In this document: positions 36,801 to 48,800 of the stretch, piece after piece
Numbering within the stretch: position 1 is the stretch's first letter
Layout of the letters: each line of letters starts with the position of its first letter
Assembly (NCBI RefSeq): GCF_963678635.1
Contig: NC_087066.1
Location: 30,385,301-30,449,300 of the forward strand
Length of the DNA stretch: 64,000 nt
Direction: 5' to 3'
From: Symsagittifera roscoffensis
Taxonomy: Eukaryota > Xenacoelomorpha > Acoela > Convolutidae
Made by a program: the position numbers and the translations under genes
The notes under the pieces: generated by a model
The model's database searches: none
What the model was told of the DNA's origin: nothing
What the model saw: only the letters and a program-made list of their open reading frames with translations

Positions 36801-39800
36801 AATAAATGAAGAAACTACTTAACATTGGATTGGAAAGGAAAATTTCGTACTTCTAAGAATACAGGTGGACTCAGCTAAACCACTAAGCTTTTTGAAAAAA
36901 AAGTACCTCACTAACCTAAACTACGTGATCCACAATTCAAAATTATTGCTGTCGACCAAGCTACGAAACACCTCTACTGCGCCTTCACGGATGATCCGAT
37001 AACGATTGTGAGACAAGTCATCGTGCCAATAAGATCCAACCAATGAACGTACAATGATACAGCTTTCTTCATAACCGATGGGCACGATTGAAACATCCTT
37101 GGAAATGACAATCCACCACACGTCGGAACAGAAGTCGTGCAAAAACTTTTTCCACACTACCAGAACAGCATTAAAAGCATTGAAAGTAAATCATTCAAAA
37201 ACTCCGTCAGATTATACAAGATTGGAACAGAAAATAGTTTCAAGAAATTCAATCAAATAGTTAACAGAGTTGTGTGAATAATGAACTAACTCAAGAGTAC
37301 CCATTTTCACGAACCGCTGAAACCAATACAATTAAAAGAGCGTAGGGTTCCGCTATTTCCATTTCGGCGCTAAGCAAAGAGCTCGACAGACTAATCTTAG
37401 AAGTACACATTAAAAAGCTAGAATCATGCGACAAAGATAAATTTATCAGCCAAATAGTAATAACCTGCAAGAAAGATAAATCAATATACTTCGCGTTAGA
37501 CGCAAAATTTTTAAACAAGCAAACTTTCAAAAAGAAATACCAGATTCCAAACATAGATGAACTAGTAGATAAAGTTGAATCTCAACTATCAGAAAAAATG
37601 GACCGAGAATTCTGGTTTAAGAGTTTAGACCTTATACAGCCATTTTAACTTAGAAGACTTTACGAGTAAACAATGTAATTTCAGTATCGTTGGAGGAAAT
37701 TTAACTGGTACCAATCAGTTTTTAACGGTGTTAGACGGACTTGTCGATGTATCAAAAAAATTCTAAAGAGCAATGGACTCAACTATTGGTAATATTCCTT
37801 TTACTGTCGTTTACTTCGATGATATTTCAATATCTTCCACAAGAAGTTTTAAAAAACGTAAAAAAAACGTTGAAAAGATTTTAACTACAATTGACAATAA
37901 TATTTTTGCTGTCAAATCGCGGCAACGCTAATTTCTCAAACGGGGAATTCAGTGCCATGGTTTCAAATTATCTAATTAAGGAGTAATCCCACTGGAAGAA
38001 AAAACCTTAGCAAAAAAATCTATACCAATCCCTCGGAGCTTGAAGAAGTTACGCTCATTTTTCGTATCTACTAATCAATTTATGAAATTCGTACCAAACC
38101 TCGCATCATCGGGAAGTCCATTGAGACCACTTTTTAACAAGAAATTGATATTCACCTGATCAGATGACCATACCATAGCTTTCGAGAAAAATGAAACAGA
38201 AATTGTTAACTTAACCGATAATACACGCTTCGATGTTAAACTGAACACAAAAACAAAATCCGACGCATCGTAGGCGCAACACTCGCGCAAATCCAACGAA
38301 CCACTGAAGATTGGTTTCCTTTGCTAGCTTTTTTATTTGAACTCGAACTCCTCGGCGTTGTTTGTGCTGTACAACACTGCAAAGATTTTTTATACGGCTC
38401 GGAATTTGAAATCATAACAGATCATAAAAGCCGATTGTCAGTATTATTGTGTAACCATGGAAATCAAACCTATCAGAGCCGGCTAACAAGATGAATTGAC
38501 CAACCTTGTGGTTTAAATTTCTGAAAAAAAAACACCTAGCGGGCAAAAATATGGGCTTGACGGATTTGATTTCTTTAGTTCCGATTGGAAAACCAATCGC
38601 TCCTTCAAATTAAGACGAAGAATTTTTCGAGGCAAAAAACAGTGAAATTATTTCAAATCTAAATCCGTCGGATATTCAGATTTTTTTATAAACTAAAGTC
38701 CCAGTTAAATTTGTTGGACAAAAATCGTAAAATTCCATTGACATAATACTACGTAACAAAATTTTCGCATCAATTCTAAATCTAGTAAGCTCCAGATTGA
38801 AAATTTCCAATTTTGATCATTTCCGTTCCAATTTTGTACTTATAATTGTATTCCCTTTGATTATTCTACAATTAACTGTTCTAAATTTACCATCTCAAAT
38901 TTTTCATTTGTATGTCTTTTATCTTTACATTCGATGTATCTTAAATCTCCCACGGAATCTTATTATTTAAATAGTGTAATTGTAAATAGTGGAATTGTAA
39001 TTACTCCTTCATCATCCTGTATTGTTGTAAACTTTACTGAGGAGAATATGTCTTCAGACCAGTCTTCACAAGTAAAATATAAGAATGGTTTTTCTAAAAT
39101 TGTCAGAAAAACCCTTGGAATTGAACAACTTTCTTAGTAGCAAAAGAATCGTTTGGCTTACCGAAGAAGATAGTAGTTTTTACCCCATGGTTGGCGTTCT
39201 AGAAGAGAAAAGGGATATTCAAACTACTAAATTGGGCAGCTATTTCAATCATTTTCACAAAGACATTTTACTGCCAACGGATTACTCTATAAGATTAAGA
39301 AATTATACCTGAGATGGGCCGCCATGAAACTTCTCCGTGAAACCCATGCTTGACTATTCGGAATGAAATTCTTTTCGGAATACTTCTGGTGGCCTTATAT
39401 TAACAGAAAGGCTCACTTCCATGGAAAAATTTGCTCGGATTGTATAAAAGCAGTTAAAAATCTTATGCCGCTAATTCCTGAAAAACTTTATACTCACTTC
39501 CCCAATCTTAAATTCGTAAATAAAGAAATTGATTTGAAATAGCAGGTCCATTAGATCGTGCGACCATTAAAAAAACCTTCTACTTTGTATAGATAGATTC
39601 TCCAATTTCCCTTTGGCGAAAATTACTTTAAATACTTCAGCTAAAACAGTGCTCGATTTTCTTACCGATTATATTTATCTTCATGGAATCCCAATTTCAA
39701 TTCGCGACGACCACGTTTCGTGCTTTACTGGAGCAAAATTAGAATCATTTTGTGATTCAGATAACATAAATAAATTAAATTTTACATTTGCCGACCACCG

Positions 39801-42800
39801 TTCCAACGTTTTAGTGGAAAAACTTTTTCATACCGTTAAATCAAAGTTACAAACAATTTCTTCGAAACTACCAAAGCCTTCACGTACGGACTCAGCCTCT
39901 CATTTCATTTGGAATCCACAAAGCAATAAACGTGCGAAATTAAAATGCATTTCGTTTGAAAAAAGTTTCAACAGAACACCAAATACTCCGTAGAAAGTTT
40001 TGATCAACCTAAACAGTAGTGAATTTTTAGACAACGGAAAATCAATTATGTCAAGAAACTAGGCACACAATTTTGCTTGGGATGATAGAATAAAAGACAA
40101 AGACCTGGACACTCCATTGGACAACAAAAACCAAAACCTCAAAGACAAAGGATATGGTTCAGAACCAAGCCCCTGGCCGACCAAGACTTTTTCAGCGACG
40201 AATTCAGAGACTGCCACTCTATAACCCCTTAAGGAAAGGTAACATCTTCCGATAGGGTTTAAATCGAAGAAACGGGGAGCCCTATTATCGCTCTATGGGA
40301 GAAAAACAATGCATTCTACACATTCAATGGTGAAACTAGCAAGCGGGAAGATCTTAAGGGAATCCGATATAGCCATTAAGGATAATTGTTCAAAGTTAGT
40401 GTTACAATCCCTGATTTTAATCAATTATATGAAGTTGGATCAAAGAAAAGAAAAGCGTGAGCTAATTCAAGAAAAGAAGGGGTCATCACTCCGTCGGACA
40501 ACTTCACACCGACAAAATCATCATCAAAAAAATCGAGACAACCCAGAAACCCACTTGAAAAGAAAATAAGATTTCAACCGGAACACAAACAACGGAAGAA
40601 CGTTTCACCAGGTTACTTAGCCGACGATGACTCTTTCTACTTACTCTTTGACATCATTGACGACTTAAACGACTGGGAAGGGACCGTAGGCGGTTTTTCA
40701 TGTAGCAACGTAGGGAGGGAAAGGTTCATTAATGACTTAATTAATCACGAACGTCATATTATATGCGAAAAAACTCCATCGGATAACCAAGTAAATCTGA
40801 ATATGTAGATTGGAACTCACAAGGAACATCAGCTGATTGTCCCATAAGCAGAATACCGGCCCTCCAATACCCGCCTTCAAATTGGATTAGAACTTCCTGG
40901 TCTGACGAAATCGCCTTCATCATTTGACTTTTACATCACCACTCCAGATGCGATTCAAACCACCAGAGAACAACGTACCGAGCCGGTCGTACTGGAGCTG
41001 GAAGATCGTTCCACAAATGAAATTCCAGTGTACAAAGTGGCAGAGAGTCGTCCCCTGAACGTAATAACTTAATTCCTTCTAGACCAAGACGAAACGTGGG
41101 ACCACCAAAATTTTATGGTAAAAATTTTGTATGTAGATGTTCGAGGGGAACAGGCAACTAAGCCAGCAGATAACATCTTCCGTTTTAGTGACAAAACTGC
41201 CAGCTATAACATCTCTGAGAATGAGAGGGAAAGTAGAAGCAAAGTTTGCTTAACAGCCAAGTCTGTTTCACAGCCCAATCTGCTGAACAGCCAATCTGTT
41301 TCACAGCCAAGTCCCTTCATCTCACAAGTTCCGACGGAAACAAGGTCCGAACCGAGAACATTCACTGAAGAAGAAGCACATGAGCTACTTATCTCATTGC
41401 TGTCCTCAGTAGTGGAAACTTCAGACGATTCGGACATCGATTCAGAACTACTTAGGAAATGCGAAAAATTCTTGAACAACTTCAAACCCGCCAGTAAAAA
41501 CTAAAGCTTTATAAAATTTCAATTTTCTCTTTCGAATTTGGAAACCATTTATGCTTTGCGACCGTGCTGTTTATCCTCAAACTTCATTCAATTCTGAATT
41601 TTCCAACCAATGACATTATCCATTCGTATGGTAAGCTATTTATAAGTTTTTTTAGACCTCTTTTAGAGAATTAGATAATCCGTTGGAGGATTTTGCCTAA
41701 ACAATTTTCATATTGTGAAACTTTAAATTTTCACTGTCAGTATGTAAACAAGATTTTTGGAATTTTATGCTGAGAAATCCTCTAACTGTCCAGGAACCTC
41801 ACATTGAATTTCCGATTTTTCTCTACCCTTATCATAACGTGCGATTTCATTGATTTTTAAAGTTCAAGGCAAAACTTTGTATTTGCAGTTTATAAACTAT
41901 CTTTGTGCTATCTAGTTAGTTATGATTTTATTCATTTTTCCTTCCTCGTTCGGAGAGGGAGAAAAAGATCACCTATTTTGTACATTACTTAGTTTAACTT
42001 TTTCACAGTTAGGGGAAGTACTGTGATTGTTCTTATTTAATTATCTTATTTGAATTAACCGATCATTTAAGAATTTATCATTTAAGACCATTTATCCACG
42101 GGGGAAAGGACTAACACAAGAGCTGTACAGCTCATCACGGTGAACCGCTGTTGTGCCCCTGTTTAAGAACTACATGCAATTTTTTTGGTTATTTTTCTGG
42201 GCTGGGTAATGTTGCTTCACCCTCAAGCAACGAGCACGGATGGGATCATGGTGGGCCTCGAACATCCGACCTTTCGATTGAGAGGCGGAGACGTAACCAC
42301 TTCACCACCGCTCCCCCAAACCTTGGCAATTTTTTCATTTAAAAAAATTATAAATGACGAGGGTGGATTTGGGGGAGAGGCGAATTAGGGGTGCGGGGTA
42401 AGGCGGGGGATGTTGGGCGCTTTCCTCAAGGATTGGACGCTCCCCTCAACAACCAAAAGGACCCCCTTTGGTATTCTCTAAAGAAATCCATTTTTGGTTA
42501 ACAACCCTACAATTTTCCTGAAGGCGCTATCGGCGCCAGTATATACTTGTTTTGAAGGGGAGCGCGCTCCAAAAAAAACCGCAATTATCTGGTCAAAAAG
42601 TTAGTTTTTTTCTTCAACCCCCCCCCCCCCCCCCCCCAAAAAATCACATAAGCATCAATTTTTTGATGTAACGAGGGATTTTTCAAGGTTAAACATGAAA
42701 AAACCAAATATATTTGTCATGGCCTAGTTAGCTCGCATGCCAATTTTAGTAGCATTTGGATGACGTGAACAAAGTTTCACTTTGCAGGTGGGGGGAGGGA

Positions 42801-45800
42801 AGGAAAACGCGCCAAAAGTTCTAAAAATTGCCCAAAAAGGGCAGCTTTGCCCTTTCATATATTCTCTTTATGTTGCTGTGGGAGCGCTGGGAAAATCAAG
42901 TTATTTGACCTAGAAAAAGATGGTCGAAAAATTTTTCAAAAATTTATTGAAAATCCTCCCCTCTTCCTATCGAAAAACCCTTAGAGTCAACCCGGTAAAA
43001 GACCCCAGTAAATACTATAGCGTACCACAGAAATACTTGCTTAAGACCAACAAAAAATTCACCAGTGAAAGCTATCATAGGCCAGTAACCGCAATCAGTA
43101 AAAAGAGAAAATAATATATTATAATGTGTTTTTATTGTCAGTCTCAAAAAGAATTGATTATAAATGATTTAAAATGGATTATAACATTATTGTTTTTCGA
43201 AACAAAAAAAAATATTAATAGTCGTTTTTTTTTCCTAAATTTTTGGAAAATCCGCCCCCCTCCCCCAAGAAAGTCCTAGATCAGCCCCTGCTTATAGCTT
43301 AAACTTACATTATATTTGATTTTTTTTGAATTTTCATTCAGAATAGCTAAATTACAATCCATTATAAATGATTTTTCTGTGAGATAATATTTTGATAGAA
43401 AAAGATATTATAATCTATTATTTTAGATTATAAGATATTTTCGGGAAAATTATAATCAATTATAATTGATTATAAATTACTAATATGTCTTCAAAAATGT
43501 TATAATTATAATGGATTATAAATCGTTCAAACATCTATAATTGGCGCTTATAATTAATTATATTTTTGCTAAAAAGTACGATTATAATTATAATATAATC
43601 GACTATTTTCTTTTTTACTAAGTGCGGGTACTCCAAAATTAGTGATTTCACAGTTACCTTGATGACAATGAACTCAATGAGTAGAGAATAAGGAGAGGGG
43701 TGCTACCTCTCAAGTATTCGACGTCTCACCACTCAATGGGTCTCATTTTGTTACTTTTTTCCCGCATTACATTAAAGCTGAAAAATGCGTATCAAACAAT
43801 TTCATATACAGTTTCTATGGAAAAATTGCTTCTGATACCATTTTCATTTATGAAAATTGTGAAATTAACTTTTTTCACATGCCTACAACAAATTTTGATG
43901 TAAAAATTTAAAATTACAGAAAAATTTTTCAAATCGCAAAATCATTTTTCAGCTCAAAAAAAGGATGTTTTGAAAAATAAAAAAAAGCGAAATTGATAAG
44001 TTTTATGTCCGTAACCGAATTCACAGAAATTTCTTCACGCTAAATGACCAAAAACTACAAAAACTGTTTTGTGTATAGAAAATTTCTCATTTCTTTGTTT
44101 TTATTTGGTAGATTATAGTCAGTGAAATGCATCATTTTAACTTAGATGCAAAACTTTGGTGCATACACAAAACAGTCCCATACAAAACAGCCCAATACAA
44201 AATAGTCCAAAAAATTATTTAATGAAGAAAAAAACAGTCCAATACAAAACAGTCCGGTTTAAGGTCGCCAGTGGGCGCGCTGCGCGCACGTCGCCGCTTC
44301 GCAGCGATAACAGGCTCTAAATTTTGTACCAAGTCCTGCCCTCTGTTGGCAAGCTCGCAACACGTTGGCGCGACTGCCGCGGGCACTATTTTGTTCATTA
44401 TGTTTGTTGAACAAAGGACAATTCTCGGCCTACTGGCTTGTTAAAACAATTATCACTTGGGACTTTTTTTCGGAATGTTTTGTATGGACTGTTTTTTCGT
44501 TCATTTTCATACTTTTCCGGACTGTTTTGTATTGGACTGTTTTGTATTGGACTGTTTTGTACAGACACGAAAACTTCTAATGCTGTTTTCTGCGCAAACT
44601 TTGCCGCTGAACATGTTTATTGTTTTTTATGAGAACAGCTCTTCGTTAGAGAACAGCTCAAAACATGAAAATTCAATGCAAAAATCGAAATTTCGATTAA
44701 TACCATAGTAGTCATATATAAACATTTTTCTCATATGAAAATTGATTATCATTCAATTTTTATACAATTTTCACCAATGGAATTGTATGTATGGAAATGT
44801 ATGGAATTGTATGATAAGCATTTTTCCATATAAGAAAGATACATGATAAGAATTTTGGTCAATCTGGGTTGGGATGTGTAGTTTCAGCCAACCGACCCTA
44901 AAACGTTACTAAAAAAGCGTTCTGGGTGTCAACCTACCTGCACCGAAATTTCTCCGTTAATAATGTCTGATAATATGTCCGTTGTCTGTCTGGCACTTTT
45001 ATGTTCAACAACAAATTTAACCCTAGAACCAGGGGTAGAATTAGGGGGGGGGGGGCGGACGCCCCTCCTCAGGGATTCGACCCCATGCCGACCCAAAGGG
45101 TCCCCCCTTTGGTACTCTTGGCTCTTTTTCCTTCCCCCCCCCACCTCACTCAAACATGATTTTTATGGTCTAACGAGTTGTTTTACAAGGTTAATTATGA
45201 AGACCAAATATGTTTATCATAGCCTAATTAGTCTGCATGGCAATTTTCATGACAATCGGACAAAGTGAACTGTAACTTCAAATATAAAAATTTGCAGGTG
45301 GGGGGAAAAGGAAAAAAAGCCGTACTTTTTAGGAAATCCATTTGTGGTGACGGACCCGTAAGTTTTTCTAAAGGCGCCTTTGGCGCCAATATATACTAAT
45401 TTTGAGGGGGAGCGCGCGCCAAAAAAGGCGATTTTTTTTGTGAAAATTTTCCAAAAAGTGCCAAAAACGTTTTTTTTGGCGCGTTTTTTCAAAAATTTGA
45501 CTGCGGCGCAGAGAATTTGACCAAAACAGCGTCTTTTTAGTGCTTTAGGAGAGCTCCGAAAATCAATTTGGCTGACCTAAAATAAAAAAAAAGGTCGTCA
45601 AAATTTCAAAATTTTCGAAATTTTTTTGAAAATCCGCCCCCCCTCGAGAAAATCCTAGATCCGCCCCTGCCTAGAACAATCAATTATATGACGGTCTGAT
45701 GTTAAAAGACGTGTCTGAATGGTTTACACATAATTGATAATAATGGCAAGATTTTCTCAATATAATCTGTTTTTATCCAAGAAATTTCGCTGCGGGTATA

Positions 45801-48800
45801 CTAAATTTTAGAAAAATCTCTCCCTGAAATTCGAAAATTCAACAAATTTGAAATTTCAGACTTACTAAAACTTTAAAATATCATCATCCCTCTCTACCTT
45901 ACTTTATTTTGTTTGGCGACCAAGTAGTAAACAGACAAAGATCTGGACAAAACTTTCTAGTTACAAGATTTGAATTATGCTCTATAGTTGTGTAGAGGAT
46001 CCTATTAATAGGGAATTCCAATAATTTGAAGTGCTTTCAAAAATCCGTAAAAATATATGTTTAGGGTATACTTTTTTGTCAATCTCAAAAGAATTTCAAA
46101 ATAATCGTTTATAATGGAAGAAAAATTGATTATAATGGATTTTTTTTTATTATGAAAAAAATGGATTATAATCCATTAAAAATGGATTTGCGTATTAAAA
46201 CTGGCATCCATAATCGATAACATTGTCCAACATTTTGGTCACTAAAAATCCATTATAATCGATTAATATCCATGAAAATCCAGTGCGGGTGGGTATGAAT
46301 TTTAAATAAAACCCAAAGGCTGAGTGCTGCAATTGTATGTGTTGAAGGTGCTTTTCTGGTGCCCTACCTGCTGTTTATGGTGGCCAGTGGTGCTCCCCTC
46401 TTCTTCCTCGAAGTGTCATTGGGCCAGTTCAGCCAGCAGAGTGCCATCCAGTGCTGGAGCATACTACCCATGTTCAAAGGTACACAGTCAGTCTCCAATA
46501 CTTCAGATAAAACTCTAACTATTTGAAATGTAGGGCTTCACTTTTGATTTTTTTTTAATATTTCATAACTTTTCAAACATTGTCTCCAAAAGCTATCTCT
46601 CTAATATTTCCCGACCGAACTTGAGTCCCATAGGTTTGTTTCTGTGTTTGGTCGATTATTTCACGTTTTATTTTGCAATCAAATCTCAATCGTCTTCATT
46701 TTGTTTAATTTCAAATCTTAAAAAAAGTTTGATTGTACTGGTTTGTGTTCCAGGAATAGGGATTGCGTCTACCCTGATAGTGTTCTACTGCAACACGTAC
46801 TACATAGTGATTCTGGCCTGGGCCTGCTTCTACTTCTTCACTTCCTTCATGGTCCCCCTGGGATTCTCCACCTGCGACAACCACTGGAACACTCCCAACT
46901 GCTACCAGGTATCATCACATCACCACACTATAGCCACAATTACCCCAGGTCCTGGTGCTCATTTGAATTTTCTATACTTTTAACTTGGAATTTTATCAAA
47001 GTTCTCGGCCAAAAATCGACAACCACCCAGGTCCAGGTGCTCGTTTTGTGGTCTCATTTTTGAGTGGAGCTTTTTTCATAGCGCCTTCAGTCTATTTTTT
47101 TCCAAATTCGTTGTCTTGTTTGCTTTGGTTTTGCGTTTATCGATGAATGCTTGGTGAATTTTTTGACGAATATAATAAATCAGTTCCAACTCTTTATAAA
47201 AAAATCAGTTGACCACGAGCGAGTTTTGTTCCGACTTTGTGCGCAACTCAAACCATACAAAGAAAAAAAGAAAATTTCAGATCTGAAATAGCCCATCCTT
47301 AAAGTATCCATGCGTTATTTAAACATTTCACAACCCAGTCCAGATCTGAAATTTAGAGCTGAAATAAAGAATTTTAGATCTGTTTTAGAAAATTAACTGG
47401 GTACGGGGCACTACTGATTTTCGACCCGTACCAAAATTAATTAAGTACAGTTAACAAAAGGAACAAGATTGCTCGTATCAGGGTGACGCTTTGAATCTTC
47501 TGACTGCCCATTGACACCTATGAGGTAGTGATCGGTTTGAAAAACGATCAAATTTTTTAAAAAAATGGAAAATTTATTCAAACATATTTTTTTTTGTTTT
47601 TTTTTGTAAAACATTTGTCCCGAACGCTGTGTTTGAAAAAATCCAGGGTCAGGGTGAAGCCATAAATTTTTTGAAAGCTTTTTAAGGTCTATAGACTAGT
47701 GTTTTCTTCCAAAAAGAATGATAGAGTTTCAAAAAAAATCAAAATTAATTCTTTTTTGGAGATTTTTTAAAAACCATTCTAAAACCATTTTAAAAAACCC
47801 CGCTATTTAAAGAACAAGGTGATATATTTTGCATAGAACAAAATAATAAACAGACCAAAAAGCGTAAACATGACAACTCGCAATAAAAAACATTAAGAGA
47901 CAACTCACCTCCGCAATATACTCACCTCCGCAGTCGTGCCAAAGTGTTGCGAGCTTGCGAACAGAGGGCAGGGCCTTATACGAAAGTTAAAGCCAGTTAT
48001 CACTGCGAAGTGGCTTTGCACCAGTAGCACCCCCACAGACGACAGTAAGCAAAAAACTTTAAGTTTTCAACCTTTGCGAGTTATTGCTTTCTCTAAATTT
48101 TGCAACATACCGTCCTTTAAATAACAGTTGTATAATTTGTACATTTTGCTAATGTATCGTTCTAATTCAAATTATTGTTTACTAATAAACTTATAACAGG
48201 ACTGCTCTATCAGACACAGGACTGCAACGTATCAGAACTGCAACGTATCAGGACTGCAACGTATCAGGACTGCAACGTACCAGGATTGATCGTATCAGGA
48301 CATGAATGTACCGGTACCTTTTGAAGGTCTATGCAGTAGTGTTTACTATTTAAGAAAAAGAAAAAATTTTAATTTATCTTTTATATATTTTTTGATTGAA
48401 ACTTAACCAACTCTATGGTATGTAAAAGACAAGTGGTTTATTTCACATACAGAAAAGTACTTACTTTTGAAACGATTTCTAAGACGGATTAAAACTCCGC
48501 GTACGCGTTAAAAGCACAAAATAAACCGCCCGTTAATTCTCCCGAATTGGCTAAACTGGCAATTTTGAAACCCCCGTAACTGCAAAATTTGGAAAAATTT
48601 CTACGCTGGATTAACTACCCAGTGAAGCGTTATGAGCACCAAAGTTATCGCACGTTAATTGTCCCAAATTAGCCAAATTGGCAAGTTTAAACCCCATAAA
48701 TTACAATAAAAAATAAAAGTTAAAAAAATTTTGATTTAAACATTTTTCAGTTATGAGCTCAACACAACAAAAGTGGTTCACAGATGGTACTAGGAACTCC

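Larger units (their letters stand above)
35529..42063 (+). mobile_element. Decayed Ty3-type LTR retrotransposon
   Basis: It shows the order expected for Ty3: gag with a zinc knuckle, protease/RT, RNase H, integrase, then a 3' frame. Many stops and shifts make it inactive. Candidate LTR starts share TGTGATTGTTCTTA and an AATTAACCG(G/A)TCAT stretch at 35529-35799 (split by a MITE) and at 42022-42063 (interrupted by a SINE). The two LTR fragments differ at several positions, so the insertion is old. It lies in the 11-kb SLC6 intron in the same orientation as the gene. Confidence 0.8.

Noticed and set aside
44929-45153. Gly/Arg/Pro-rich minus frame
   Set aside because: It is produced by the G-rich end of the CAGGGG transposon and the nested MITE.
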